The notes under the pieces: generated by a model
Databases searched by the model: none
What the model was told of the DNA's origin: nothing
What the model saw: only the letters and a program-made list of their open reading frames with translations
Assembly (NCBI GenBank): GCA_947579665.1
Contig: OX388349.1
Span: 27,870,459-27,934,458, forward strand
Length of the DNA stretch: 64,000 nucleotides
Direction of reading: 5' to 3'
Origin: Sympetrum striolatum
Taxonomy: Eukaryota; Arthropoda; Insecta; Odonata; Libellulidae
Translations under genes and position numbers: made by a program
Part shown: piece by piece, positions 1 to 13,052 of the stretch
Numbering within the stretch: the stretch's first letter is position 1
How the letters are laid out: each line of letters starts with the position of its first letter

Positions 1-957
1 TCGAACACTTAAAGAAAGGTCTCCGAAATATATCATTTCATGAAAGCTCACCTATTTCATCGTAAATCATCGTAATAATTCTTCCATTGAAAAATTATAA
101 CGACTATCTAATTCTTTGAAACATAGCTTTCATTTCCTTATTATTATCATCTCGTATTGTATTTCATCCTCCGTGTTAAAAATATTGTTAATACAAATCA
201 AAGTAGGTTTCACTTCCATATGCCGCAATTTTCAACATTTCGCAATGGAATCATCCATATTTCATCCCTCGCAATTCAAATTGAAACCGCTTTTTTGGGA
301 AAGCACACAGCACCTGGTTTCTAGAAACGTAAAAGTCGGAATAAAGGAAATTTAAACCGAAATGTGCGATTTTATGACACTCTACTAAGTTTTCTATCTT
401 AATAATTTATCGAAAAAAGGCACGGTTAATACACAGAAGGGAAATACTGCATCTTGGTAGAGGAAATGTAATTAATGCGTAAGTATGTCAAGCTTAATCA
501 TGAGTATCTCTCTGATATAACTTGTATATGTGGGTGTTTACGTGAACTTATGTGCATGTGTGTAAGTGAATAGTTTTCCTTCACGATTTATTGCTTAGGA
601 TCTTTTCTTGTTATTCTATATTTAGGTCATTTAAATTAATGATTATTCAAAGAAAAATTTCTATATGTGTTTGTGTATTTAAGAGATTTTTTACGAGGAT
701 TTACATTCCGAATTTCCAAAAAACTTTAAATTAATTCGTTCTAGTATTTACGATTATACATTACATTTGAATTGCTATTCTAATTAATATGTAAGTTATT
801 TCATAAAATGATACACTGTTTGGAATCAAGAAATAATATTCTAGGTTTATCAGTTGGGATCAATATCTTTGTCTACGTAAAGACCATTTAAGCCGCCAAT
901 GGCAGTGGGTGCATAAACCATGACTCTATTTTCCTAATCGATTGCATTGCGTACCGT
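1..957. other. Intergenic or intronic sequence, no gene seen
   Basis: AT-rich sequence with stops in all frames. The short open frame at 116-355 has no recognisable domain and biased, low-complexity composition, so I treat it as chance. No repeat boundary is visible before the LINE remnant that follows. Confidence 0.6.
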
Positions 958-1410
958 TCTTAGAAAATATGAATTCCAGTAACTATTCGTTCAAACATCC
1001 ATTTCCATGATCTTTATTGCAACATCAGAACGTCCTATGTAACAGGAAGGTCGCATTATTTGCATTTGAGAACGTACCTACTTTCTCTGAGCATATTTCG
1101 TAAATTCATCATTTGAATTAATCATCAATCTTTCAATAATTGCTATCCCGCGTCCTGCATCATCAGAGTAACACTTACTGTTTTATGGCAGCAATTATTT
1201 GCAAAGCGCATCGCCTTTCGCTTTAGCTTTTCTAATTCCCGAATATGACACTTTCCGGTAGAGTCCCTTACACTACCTGCATACTCAAGGTTAGGCCTAA
1301 CTAATGTTAGGTAACATCGCTCGTAAACTTTTGCTTCACTACTCCATGATAAATTATTCGTGAGAGTTACTTCAAGGTATTCCGATGATTCTACTGTCAT
1401 TAAGTTTACC
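958..1410 (-). mobile_element. Jockey/CR1-like LINE 3' fragment (ORF2 C-terminal part)
   Basis: The minus strand encodes the region downstream of the reverse-transcriptase palm in Jockey/CR1-like non-LTR elements. Visible motifs in order are YLEVTLTNNLSW (the usual YLGVTLT block), ERCYLTLVRPNLEYA, and RELEKLKRKAMRFANNCC. A degenerate tail continues below 1143 with a CYIGRSDVAIKI segment and a W/NS-FL segment near 958-1000. About 20-30 residues usually present between the first two motifs are deleted, and stops interrupt the tail. There is no catalytic core, so this is a dead 5'-truncated insertion. Family assignment comes from remembered motif patterns, not a search. Confidence 0.8.
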
Positions 1411-2059
1411 CTGCGGGATTTGTACGAATGATCATTTATTTTCGATTTTTTTCCAAGCTGTTAACTACTGAACACTAGTATAATAACACTAGTATAATAT
1501 ACATTTAGCTCTAACTGTCCCTAGCAATCAACACGCCATTTCATTATTCTAGCTAATTGGATCGACAGGGTTAGTCTGTCCTCTAAACAATATTCCTGTA
1601 AATTACCGTATCGTCCACTTATTGCGAATTATGAGAATTTTGGTCATATTGTTATGTTTTTAATGACACATGACATGAAGTACTACCAAGGGTGTATCTT
1701 GTACAAACGCATGATAAAAGTTAACGGGCTCATTTCCTGTTTTTTAATAATTTATAATCATTTACAAAAATACTAACGCTAAAAAAGACATCAATTGCAT
1801 CTGATCAACCGACTAATCACTTGAAGATTAGGGATAACCAGGTCCAATAAATTCAAACTTGGTGTGATCTCTCTGTCTCTCTTATTTTTATATTCAACTT
1901 TTCCAGACTAGATTGTATGAACATTAACGAACTCACTCATCGCGCAAACGGATGTTTATGTGTATTCACTTCTAATGAAGGGGAGTATATGACGCATTCG
2001 GAATCAGCCAATTAAAATCAGTGCTTCCGAACGTTAAAAATCCATTAAAAAGGCGACTA
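1411..2059. other. No gene seen
   Basis: AT-rich sequence without coding signal, RNA gene or clear repeat border. A short local duplication (actagtataat twice near 1483-1500) is the only structure noticed. Confidence 0.5.
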
Positions 2060-2600
2060 CGTTACCCACTTCATTGCGCGTAATCGCCTCTCGAGTCCCT
2101 CTCGTTTCTGCGTGTCTCGCGTCCAATCAAAATTCGAAACAGGTGAAAATCTTCCCATTCCGCGGTGTCAACAAAACCCGATATTGGAATTCGAAAACCA
2201 TCAAATTCCCGAATACATTTGCATGATGCGCCAAATGTATATTCACCCAGTGGGAGTCCGCGACGTTATGGACGATTGAAATTTCGAAAAGCTGATTTAC
2301 GGACTACAAACAGAGGGTGCCCTTATCGCCGGTTTTCCTGCTTTTTTCTCCATCTTTTAATTCTCTCTCTCGCCAATTTATCTTCTTCGCAATTCCGGCT
2401 CGGATTCGCGTAAAAATGACATTTGCGACGCAACTGATTGACTTTTACCGATCTGTGGTTTTGCCGACTGATTTTGATGCTCGCCGAGTGGACGTCGCAG
2501 ATGGAAAGCGTTTCACTCAAAATTACGCGAAGCGAAATGTAGTACCTAAGTTGAGGAGTTATCCAGGTAACGAATGTTTGGGCTTATGACAATAATATGG
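2060..2600. other. CpG-richer patch with two overlapping open frames
   Basis: This stretch is richer in C, G and CpG than its surroundings. Two overlapping plus-strand frames run 2165-2413 and 2317-2589. The second contains an ATG at 2416 in a reasonable context (GTAAAAATG) and ends near a possible donor, CCAG|GTAACG. The encoded residues match no family I recognise. It could be a first exon, an unmethylated regulatory patch, or chance. A possible acceptor (ctcttttgcag, just after 2680) lies downstream, but no phase-consistent partner could be proven. Confidence 0.2.
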
Positions 2601-2899
2601 GCAAGCCGCAAATCGTTCTAAAAACTTAGCGAAAGAATAGGTATACAAACAACAAATGCCTTTGTGACTGATCGAGATTGCTCTTTTGCAGTAGGGGCTC
2701 CTGGATGGCCAACAGAATATAGCGTTTCTATATCCAAATTTACGTTACATCTGCTGTGATTTCAAATAACTGTATGCCAAGTGTATCTCTCAGTTTTATC
2801 AATCTCTTTTCTCATTGCTTTCATATTTTTGTTTTACTTTTGTTCAATTCTACTGTTTAATTCTATTAATTGACGTTCAGTGCCTATTTTTTTCTAAAC

Positions 2900-3562
2900 G
2901 TATGAACGATTGTACACTAAGATTGTCAATGGAATAGAATATTTTACAGATATTTACTCGCACAACCTCAGTTGCATAAAAATGTTTACATATGAATGTA
3001 TGAGATATTTAGGAGCAACTCTTAGGAATAATTTATTATTGACTACCAATATCCGAAATGTTGGGAGAAAATCGCTAAAGAAATTCGGTTTCGTTGCGAG
3101 AATAGCCGGTATGAATGAAGAAAAAGTTCGTGAGCAATGTAACTATGCGTTAGTTAGACCTAATTGAGTGTGAATGTAATGTATGGGACCCTGCCGAAAA
3201 TTGATGTACTTGTAAATTAAAATAATTATGCATGACGAAAGGACACGTTTGATAACGATTTTTTTCTATAAGTAAGTGAGCGTTAATCTGGAGAATCAAA
3301 ACGCGGGATGGGAGTCTGTAAAAGATATGAGATAAATGCGAAAGGTAAATTCACTAAGTCCCGAAGAAGTACATTCTCAGAAGATGCAAAGGATTACATG
3401 CTACCTCCTTGTTATACAGGTCGTTATGATGCTGCGAGAAAAATCAGGAAATTAGATACTAGAAATAACCGATTCATGAATCCGTTTTTCCTGCGACGAA
3501 TGAGCGAAATTAATCGATTAGGGAAAAATAGTCATGGTGTATGCTCGATATTCAATACCTGA
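2900..3562 (+). mobile_element. Jockey/CR1-like LINE 3' fragment (ORF2 C-terminal part)
   Basis: The plus strand carries the same ORF2 C-terminal region as the fragment at 958-1410 but a separate insertion. Around 2990-3165 it reads MRYLGATLRNNL, then a KKFGFVARIAG segment, then KVREQCNYALVRPN. After a frame break it resumes at 3308-3562 with LPPCYTGRYDAARKIRKLD and the terminal NRFMNPFFLRR motif that precedes the LINE stop. The break near 3170-3300 removes the LEYA..WDP block. No catalytic YADD box is present, so it is 5' truncated and inactive. Confidence 0.82.
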
Positions 3563-6029
3563 TCCAATCCTACTTTCATGACGTGCATGATTCGGAAAAA
3601 AAAATAATTTTGGTATTGCCATCATATTATAAAATTTAAACTTTGTTTCACTTGTGGTAATTCTTTTAAGTGTTTAATTTATGGTACCACAGCTTCTTTG
3701 AAAGCTATCAATATTGTTAGCCGAACATTAATATGTTAATAGTCTTCTTACCGTATGTTATAACCAAAATATTTAAAATTTGCAACATGTACCAGTGTTT
3801 TATGTCCAATTACTTTTTTGTTCTTATACTACATTGTGTCCTTCCTCAGGAATGCAATGGTTTTGGTATTGAGTATTGAGATTTTATGCTCATATTTGAG
3901 ACTTAACTGATGCAGCTTGCAGACAAATTAGTATAACTTGCATTTTAGGCCTCAAATAATAAACTTGTCATCGGCAAAAGGCATGGGAAACAGGAAGTAA
4001 TTTTGACTTGTTTAGATTTCAAGCGGCGCGTGTTCCTCCCATTTTCTCACTAAATCGTGGATCGAGATGTTGAATAGTTGTGGAAATTGATGGTCAATAA
4101 AAATGTTATTTCCCTAAGATGCATGGGAGAATTATTTAGCTCCGTTAATATGCGAGAGCAAAGGTTATCGATAAACCTTAAAGTTTTTTAAATAGTTAGA
4201 TACAACTACAACCGGAGACTGTGTCCGGTCCTACAGTCGATGCAATTAGGTAAAGCAGTATTTCTTATAGTAACAAACTCAATCTAAAGATCGCTCTTGA
4301 TTCGTTTTTATCATGCCTTAACCCTAAATTTAGGGATAAAATTTGTTTTTAAATTGTATGCAACGCAGTATATCAGTTTTGAGTCATTAAATATTGGTAT
4401 GGATAAATATTTATCAATTCATGTTAATTCACCTGAGGTGCATCATCGGTAGATTTAGAATGAATTCTTACAATGAATTTTATATGCTCTAAATAATTAT
4501 TTCTCCAACTACATCCATTGTATATGATAAGTGACCTTTTTGATTCAAGTCTGAAAACTCGAAGCTGAAGCTTTGTCTACTCTGAAAGCCTTTCTCGAAA
4601 TTTTATACTAAATACATCCCTTAAGAAAATAATTTTTAATTTCAATAGTTTCAGAATAAATCACTGATTTTAAAAACCATATATTATTATTTTTTCCATT
4701 ACGATTCAAAATTCATTTTCTCTCGATATTTTTTAATCAGAACGCTGCTAACATAAATTATTCTAAATGCGGCAAGTTATTTGAAATATTTTGAGGAGTA
4801 AAATTTTTGCTTCTGAATATATACATGAGAAACCTTTCTTACCAGAAAAAAATCGTATATAATAATCTTTTGTTGAGATAATTTGCTACATGGCAATTGG
4901 TATTTTTATGAACTATCTGACCCATAATTAAATCAACAAAATACTGTTCTATAAAGAATTTTAACAAGAAGGATAATTTGAGACGGTGCGATTCTATAAG
5001 ATATGAAAAACAGAGCTGAAGGCAAATACACTACAATTGAAGTTAACGCTAATATACTACTTATATGAAATGTGTTGCCTCGTGACGATTATGTCAATAA
5101 TTGTAATTCCTTCCAAAATAGTCCATCGCTACAATACTGCATTATGTAACTACACTATTATGTTGACATTGTCAAACCTATAGCGCAAGGATCACTTTTT
5201 ATGAGAAATTATATAGGGTCATTCCACGCCAATTCGACAATGTGATGTCTCTTGAGGTGACCGATTTTGACCAAATTTGGCAGATCGATTTAATTTGATA
5301 ACAAAATGAAAACCCCCAAGCCGTTTTATAATTAACGCAAAGTTTTACGAAGTATTGCAATGTTTAAAAATTCAAATTTTACAAAAGTGCCTTCGCATTC
5401 GAGGCCATATCTCCGGTAATATAGAAGCTAAAAATGCACAACATAGCTTAATTTAAAGTTTTTGTATTAGGAAAGATAATCATAGGAAGGTTTCATATAA
5501 TTTAAACAATTTAAAATTTATTTTCAAATCGATTTTTGATGGTGTAGCTGTACCTTCGATTTTTCTCATTTTTTTATATGTTGTACATACAACCCTCCTC
5601 TACAATTTAAAAAAAAATTTGGAGAGGATAATATTTCATTTAAGAAAGAAAAACATTTTTACATAATAATAATACATAATATTTACTGATTCCGCATTAT
5701 TTATATACATAGTCTTTTTTGCTCTCCATTCACTAACAGTGTAGGTTGATATCTGAATAAAGTACATACAAAAGAATTAATCGAAGAAAATCAAATTAGT
5801 TAAGGTGAATAGAGCTTCAAGGGATTTTCTGCGAGGTTGTATTGTGCAATATTATTCCATGTGAATTTGTCACCAGTAAAAGACCACATCCATAGCAACC
5901 TACGATATAACTTTGGCAATAGCGTAGTATCACTGTAGGTTATACTCGAGAAGACCATTTTTTTCATCTGATTGCTTTTATAATTGTATGCGTAAGCAAC
6001 GAGTGACTACAAGTACATTCAATTACGAG
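3563..6029. other. Long AT-rich stretch, mostly unassigned
   Basis: No gene recognised. On the minus strand near 3950-4000 a short peptide MPFADDKFII resembles the FADD box of LINE reverse transcriptase, but its surroundings are too broken to call. The block from about 5215 (tagggtcattccacgcc) to 5640 looks like the end of a dispersed arthropod repeat by its composition and phrase-like start. No second end was found in the window. Confidence 0.35.
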
Positions 6030-7170
6030 CACAGTAGTAAAATATTTAACAAAAGGGAACGTGTAATGGTATCTTATCTAATATAATGCGGATTCTCACA
6101 CAAAATAATTCTATTTTATAATCAAAATAACATTATAAAATTTTAATCTTACTTGGACCGATTAAGAGGAAACTTGCAAATGCATCTTGCTGGAAAAGAA
6201 TTAATGAACCTAAAGAGTGTAAATGTTACCCCTTCTACTCTTTGTAGTTTCTAATCCAAGTGATTCTGCGTTACTATTGATTACCATTACCAACAGCAGC
6301 ACTTACTTCTGGATGTATCGACGTAATTGGCGGTATTTTTTATATACAGCCAACGATGAGGGGAAGGGAGGATTTGGAGGGATACCCTAACACCCTAATA
6401 AGTGGACCTGGCCAGATCAGAGTGGAGTGCAATGGGGTTCACCCTATGCCTAGGGTCCCCCCTTACCACTAATCGCTGGTTAACCGCAGGATCCGACCTC
6501 ATAGACAAAAGAATCGAACAGGAGCTTTTAGAGGACAAGTTAACTCAACTCCTGCGCAAGAAGGTGAAAGAAAGGGCCCTGGAAAAGATGCCTGCATCTG
6601 TAGGCCTTTCGGCTAAGGCTGAGAGGAATAAGGCACTATTCCCCCCTCCCCTACAGATCAGGTAAATAATACATATATATACTCTTTATTCTAATCTACA
6701 GCCACTTTAGACTCAGTCCAAGGTATTTATATGTTAGTTAGTGGCAATGAAGGATAATTTTCCCTTGGAAATGCAGTTAATATTGACTAAAAGAATGATT
6801 TTATTTCACTCATAATTAATTGATTATCTCTTCATAAAGTCAGATAAAAATCAAATGATAAATTAAGAAAATAGTTGACTACTAAGAAAATCATGCAATG
6901 AATATTTAGCTTGTCTGACTGCTATAAAGAATGCTTCTTGCTTCTATGCTTCTTTCATAGGCAAATGAAATTTATTTGATAATAAAAATGCAGTGAGACA
7001 TATATAGTGATGGGACTGGGAGGAGAGGAATCAAAATACTCACAAATTGGCCTCAAAATCAGGAGATATTGATGGTGTGCTCCCCTATAAAGAAATAAAT
7101 AAATCTATTAAAATGGATAATTTAAATAAATAATTATTACACAAACTAAATTAGCATAATCGAAGTAACC
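6030..7170 (+). repeat. 1.1 kb dispersed repeat, copy 1 (direct orientation)
   Basis: This block is repeated in inverted orientation at 23900-25020. The match begins weakly around a shared aacaaaagg..acgt segment, strengthens through taccattaccaacag and gatgtatcgacgtaattg, and is nearly exact from about 6340 to 6760. It then continues with indels through the block near 7050-7095 ending in ggtgtgctcccctataaag, and ends near gcataatcgaagta at about 7165. It contains one open frame (6402-6665). I see no terminal inverted repeats, poly-A tail or target duplication, so the class is unknown. It may be a non-autonomous transposon, a processed or duplicated gene piece, or part of a larger element. 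Confidence 0.75.
6402..6665 (+). CDS. Conserved open frame within the 1.1 kb repeat (hypothetical, possible exon)
   Basis: An 87-codon frame opens with GTG directly after an in-frame TAA. The first ATG is at 6432 and gives 77 residues beginning MGFTLCLGSPLTTNRW. The middle is charged (DKRIEQELLEDK, then RKKVKERALEK) and may form a short helix. No known domain is recognised. The inverted copy at 24320-24664 keeps the first 40 or so codons with few changes, then shifts frame. A donor-like ATCAG|GTAAAT at 6662 and acceptor-like cag sites at 6347-6349 and 6413-6415 are conserved in both copies, so this could be an internal exon of a spliced element gene. Function unknown. It may be non-coding sequence that happens to be open. 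Confidence 0.3.
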   Translation: MDLARSEWSAMGFTLCLGSPLTTNRWLTAGSDLIDKRIEQELLEDKLTQLLRKKVKERALEKMPASVGLSAKAERNKALFPPPLQIR

Positions 7171-10100
7171 TTTATTCCTGTTATGTTTATTATTTTTTCA
7201 ATTAGACTATTTTTAATTGGTAGCGTATAATGGTTTATTTTAGCGTTGAATGTCTTTATTAAAGCTGTGTATCTTAATTAAGCATAGTAAAAATGATATA
7301 TCCGATACTAAATGAATGTTAAGTCGTTTTTCTTAATGAGACGATAAAAAAATAGAGGAAAATATATTTCAATGCCTACGTTTGGTCATAAAGTAGGAAA
7401 GAGAGCACCTTGACCTTCAAAAATTAAAAAGAGAGAAAGTGAAGGACTTTGGAACGCATTTCATAGACTAAGGATATCATTAGCACGATCCCAGCTGGCT
7501 TTTTTGAGAATTACAATGCACTAATAGCAAAAGAAAGTAAAATACCAATATATTTGTAAACAACTTTCACTTTTGCTTACGGAAATCAACAGTAAATTAG
7601 AGGGCGAAAGGGCATCCTTCAAACTCACGACGTAATACACAGTAAATAATACATAAAAACCAAAATCAATACTGATTTGAATATAAGTATGGTTTTTTAA
7701 AGTAACAAAGCTTTCAATAACAATGTAAAATATAAAAATTAAGTGAGATAATTTTAAATGAATAATTATCTAGTTTATATCACCATGTATTAAAGAAACT
7801 GAAATGTTTTTCTAATGGTGATGATTCTACTATAAATAACTCAGTCGAATCGATTATATTCTTACTATACGCTGGGTTTATGCGTAACTTAAAAATTGTG
7901 AAGACTCACAGTTTTGAAAAACAATAATGAAAAACAACATGACTTACAAATGAGGTTAGTGAATATTTTGACTTGCTTAAAATCCGAAATGTTATTACAA
8001 AGGAAATGATTTAATGATAAGTAACTTCATAGAATCTAGTACAACCATAAAAATTATATCTATTTATTTATGTCACTCCTGATAAAAAAATAATCCAATT
8101 CCCTAAATATGTATGTGTCAGAAGGTTATGCCGACATTTGTTATCAAACAATATGATAAAAAGGAAAAGCGAAAATGGAGAAGGAGAGAGTGTATAATCA
8201 ATTTAATATGCAACGTTGAGTGCACATACTGAAATCTATTGGATCTTGAATGCATAGAGATTCGACGTAAAGCATATTTAAGAACGTAGGGAACGAATAT
8301 AAATTACCAAGGTTCATGTCGTATCATTGGCTCTTGGCATCATTGAATTTTTATACTAGGAATTGTTTTTAACTCTAAATAATTTGAAAATATTAATAGG
8401 GATACAAATGAGTAATCAGAGTCACTCCTATAGAAATAAATATCGTTGGCCTATAGTTTTTATAAATCATTCACCGCCAAATTAAGAATGGACTTACTAT
8501 TCACCATAACTACATGTCAAGGTAAGATGAAACAAATTATTTTAATATTGCGCATGTGTAGCGAGGTGATAGAATGAAAGAGGTTTGTAGGTCACTTTTG
8601 TTCCGATGTTTAAAGCTTCAACACCCTTTTAACGTATAGATTTAGATAGCGATATATTTCTCTTTCTACTGAAACGTTACACTTTATTCATTAAATCTGA
8701 TTTCGGGAACTTAAATTGTTGAACATTATCCCTATTAGTTCTGACAATATTATTTGGCATTATCAAAAATAGGTAACATTACAAATTCAGTATAGTTTAG
8801 TTTAATTTAGCTGGTGATTATCCTTACTACTAAATAGATAAGCTGGTCAACAAAGGCTTGGTAATGAAATATTATTTTATTAGAATTGATTCAATTATAA
8901 TTCGCACAAAATTATCGTTACCAAGTCGATTTACAAACAATCTATTTCAAATCCGTGACTGTACCATTGACGATAAAAATCTATGTAATTAGAAAACTAC
9001 TTATTGAAAATTGAATTTACAATAAGCTTCGATATTACATACTGTCATATTGCTATTTGAAATTAATTCAACAATTCCGAGTTTAATGAGGAAGTTCATA
9101 AAGAAAAGACATGTAGATATCTATTAGTATTTACCGCAAGGTTAAGCGCAATGTAATATAACGGATATTTTTATGGTTCAATTAAAAGGTGAATTGAACC
9201 CGACAAAAGAGAAGCAGACTTTAGGTGTTTCTATGAGAAGTATTACATTATAAATATTAGAAAACCATATGAATGAACCAATCATTTATGGTAGTTACAA
9301 AAAGATAGTCGGCAAATGACACAAATGGTTTTTAACTAATGTTCTGTTCTGCAGGACGGAATATATCCTCTTACATAATTAAACACATTATCTTGATACA
9401 TAACAGGTAAAAAGTGTTATTATTGTATGAAATAATCCGTGCTACAAACGTATGAGAAAATTGTTAAATATTGACTAATATGGACCGGAAAGATACACTT
9501 AACATTCAAATAAAATATTCAGATAAAAAGTATTCCAGTAAGAATGACGACATTACCAAGTATTTAACTGCATATCTACCGGTATATGTCGTAGATTAAT
9601 TTAAGGAGGAGTTAATTCATAAATCTTGTACCACATGTCTTTTTAGGTTCCTAAGAGTAATTTTTGAAATGCATTCTGAAACTGGCTAAATCTCCTATCT
9701 AATATTAGGATTCTCCCTAGCATATTTTATTGCTCTCGCAAATATTCTAGGATATTGGAAATATTTCAGGAGGCTAAATGATATCTGATAACTTAAAGTA
9801 TCAAAATAGCAAATTATCGTGAAATTCCATATAATGAGAAAATTAAAATAAAATTGATGAAGCGTAAGAATGTAACTTCTGCTCACCTAATTTAGAGATC
9901 CGCTGTCCTTGGTGTCGAATCCTTTCTCGGACGTGCTCCTCCAAAAGCCTAATGACTCATGTGGTAGGCTATTATGGAAGTCCCGAAAAATTTAAATGCT
10001 CAAAAATCTGAAAAGTATTGATACAGCAAATTAATAAAATTATGAATTTAATACAACTAGGCATATCTTGAACCCTTCGACCATGGGTAGACATGGATTT

Positions 10101-10545
10101 TTTATCGGTAAATTTCAAAGGAGGATATCCATATTTTTAAAACCTCTGTGACCGTTACTACTATGGATTATGATACCCGGTTCCTCCGGTTAAAAAAAAA
10201 CAAAACACTTACAAAAAGAAAACAGCAGACATTTTATTCGGGTCGCGAAGATTAATATGGCCGAAAACATTTATTTTAATTCTGATTTAGATATTGCTGA
10301 CCTTCTTCGAATAAAATAAAAATTTACCTATTATTAAATATCAATGCCAAAAACGGTGGACTTAATGTCAAAGGAATAAGCGAACAACAGATGTTAGCAT
10401 GCCTCCATTATAAAGGAAAACGAAACTTAATTAGATCGTGCACTGGATATGAACGTCATGCACTTACACCAAGACTGAGTGTAAAAATATTTGAAATTTC
10501 AGGCACTAAGAGCAAAATTCATTAACAATTAACCGTCAATTTCCG
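7171..10545. other. AT-rich stretch, no gene seen
   Basis: Stops occur in all frames and no recognisable protein or RNA is visible. The minus-strand open frame at 9695-9886 is hydrophobic low-complexity sequence without motif. Around 9905-9920 the minus strand has ggattcgacacc, which resembles a tRNA B box, but no matching arm structure was found. Confidence 0.5.
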
Positions 10546-10569
10546 TGGTGAATACTCGACTCGAGCCTC

Positions 10570-10650
10570 TATCTTCCGCTTTCCATGCTCTTACCGAACG
10601 AGTACAGCAACCACCTAGCGAGCGGGGAGCCGGGCTCGAGCCCCGTTAAA
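10570..10650 (+). repeat. tRNA-like SINE fragment
   Basis: The segment has a T-arm-like hairpin at 10630-10646 (ccggg, seven-base loop ctcgagc, cccgt with one mismatch), preceded by an anticodon-arm-like ccacctagcgagcgggg. The same order of elements occurs at 15645-15715 (minus) and 47505-47560 (plus). A full cloverleaf and CCA-end geometry are not convincing, so I call it a tRNA-derived SINE head or pseudogene rather than a tRNA gene. Confidence 0.45.
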
Positions 10651-10903
10651 GTCAGGCCAAATAACCTCTAAAATTAAGTACGTAGGTCAATACTTTTCCA
10701 TTAATCATTTAATTGAATTTTCTTCGATGCGTATACGAAAATGAATCACGGAAATAGAGGAAATGAATAAATTAAACAATTGATTGCTAAATCAAACGAC
10801 AGTTGCAGAATAAGTTTACGCTAAATATTAAAGAAATATGAGATGGAAGAAGTTCATTATTTTCCATAACCCAACGTATCTTAGATTTTTCGTAAACAAC
10901 ATG

Positions 10904-10984
10904 TACAGTCCTGGCCAAAATTAACGCAGCACCAGCCATAAGGATCGCTAGGGAGGTGCTGCGTTAATTTTGGCCAGGAGTGTA
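10904..10984. mobile_element. 77 bp Tc1/mariner-type MITE with TA target duplication
   Basis: Two 28 bp arms (10906-10933 and 10955-10982) are inverted copies with a single mismatch at the third base, separated by 21 bases. They begin CAGTCCTGGCCAAAATTAAC, a style of end seen in Tc1/mariner elements. TA dinucleotides lie exactly outside both ends (10904-10905 and 10983-10984), as expected for this superfamily. The element is little more than two end repeats and must depend on a transposase encoded elsewhere. Confidence 0.85.
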
Positions 10985-13052
10985 CCTACTAAAAATACAC
11001 AAAGAGAAGAATGAAACATTGGTTAGGTCAGCCCCAGAAATAATTACTACTTTGAAACAAATTTTGATGGTAAAATTCGATATTTGGTAAGACTTACGGT
11101 TGACAGGGAATCATGGCTGGCGACGACGGACAGCTACACCTCATATAACAGCATGCACTTCTGTTTCTAACGACAAATTGAATTTCAAATATTAAATTAT
11201 TTTGAAAACAAACGTAAGACTAAACTTTTCCTCTCAAAAATGTTCTCCTGATTGTAACACTGGATACTAAATTCAAATCAGTAACAAATCAGTAAATTTT
11301 TTCAAACGTATTGACGTGACGACTTTACCAGAAGAAATCTCAGCGACGACTGAGAATATAACCGAATCTTTTAGCTATGAACAAATTTGCTGTGATCTGA
11401 TTGGTCGAATTTGAAATTTATATCGCCCCATCCCTTAAGTCTTCTAATTGTTTTAGTAAACACTTATTGCAATTAAAATGGCATTTACTTTTCCGAGGTA
11501 CTATAATAATTAATCTATTATTAGTATTTAATTTTTTACCCTATTCATAACGATTTGTAACTCCTCATCATCCATTAACAAATGAATGCGATTAGCGCAT
11601 CGTACTACTTAATATGATCATGGTAATAACTATAACAAATTATCAAAAACCTTTCTATTGAAAAAACTCCTTTCCTCACTACTAATTATGGCCGTTTAAA
11701 AGGAAATTAAGAAATGTTGTAAGATTTTTTATAAGTTCCTTAGAATGATTCTTTAACAAAATTAAATTAATTTCATAAGATGAATCTGCTACTTTGAGCA
11801 ACAATTTTTTAAAATGGTTTTCCATTAAACCTCTAAAATCCGTAATTTCCACCTTAGGAAAATGATTGTAACATCATCTACGCATGTTGGTTGCAAATAA
11901 GCATATGAGGTGTTTTAGAAATGTTCGAATATATTTTCATTGATTTCAAATTATGGCTAAGCATAAATCCATATGGAAGACCAATTGTGGAGCTCTACAT
12001 TGTTATCCATGAATTACATCATCTTAATTTTAACTCTAATGAAACACGTGTGGTAATTATTTGAATGGGCAAAGCATCAAATTTTGTCGAACTGAATACT
12101 CACATTAGCGTTGGCTCTCTACTTGAGAAGAAAGAAACAATCTAGTGCGCTGATATAGTCCTTATCACGTCTTTGATAAAAATCTGCAAAATTTCATTCA
12201 TACCTTTTGGATTTTGCCTCTTCAGCTTCTTTCTTCTCGAAAATACGATTTTGCAGTCGTTCTCTTGAATATTGTTGACCCTTACGTGTTACTCATTGTA
12301 GAAATTCACAAGAACTCTACACACATAATATTAAAGAGTTGAATTTGATTATATTCACTGACACACTTTGTTACCTCAACCAAACTTCACTAACTTTAGA
12401 GATCACCTTGCTGAAGACTCCGCTTTTACTCAGATATTAGTTTCTCTTTGAACATTTCAGAGAATCTTATCTTATCCGTCCGTTGTCTCCAGAATGTATA
12501 TTATATCCCCAAGAAAACGAGGCAGGCACATTTAGAAGCAGATAATGACCGCCATTAGAGAACGGAAACGAAAATTGTGTGTCATCTGATGTTACACGGT
12601 TCTTGAAACGTCATTTACGTACTTCATACTTTTTAAGACGAACGAAAATTTCTAAAAGCGCGGTAGGAGGCCTTGTAATCACTTCGTGATTGCTGTAAGG
12701 TCATGTGGAAAATGGCGTGGTAAATGCTAAGTAATATCCAAGTTGCAATATTTTTGTATCAATGAGAAGTGATTTTGTGAAAAGTGATCAAGATCGTGAT
12801 TCCTTTTGGATTTCGTCTTCACTGTGAGTGTGCGACCCGTGAAAATTCAATTGTGGAATACTTAAATTAAGTCTTTAGTCGATAGTTGAAACTCGGCTCT
12901 GAAATCAGTGATTTCCTGAAATAAGTGTAGAACTGAGAAGAGGTATAAATCAATGATAATAAAGTAGTGAACGAAACAGTACCCGTGGATCAGGGTGCAA
13001 TTATTATGCTCGAACTCCATGAAGTCTTCTTGAATTCTTTCATTCTTCGCAG
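10985..13052. other. No gene seen
   Basis: AT-rich sequence without recognisable coding or repeat structure. A small hairpin (aatcac ttc gtgatt) lies near 12675. The 12700-13050 part is slightly less AT-rich and precedes the candidate micro-exon at 13053, so it may be intron or a transcribed 5' region. Confidence 0.4.

Noticed and set aside
3900..4300. Minus-strand LINE reverse transcriptase with FADD box
   Set aside because: Only the short MPFADDKFII match is visible; neighbouring blocks do not align in any frame.
9900..9930. tRNA B-box-like sequence on the minus strand
   Set aside because: No T-arm stem, anticodon arm or A box could be drawn around it.
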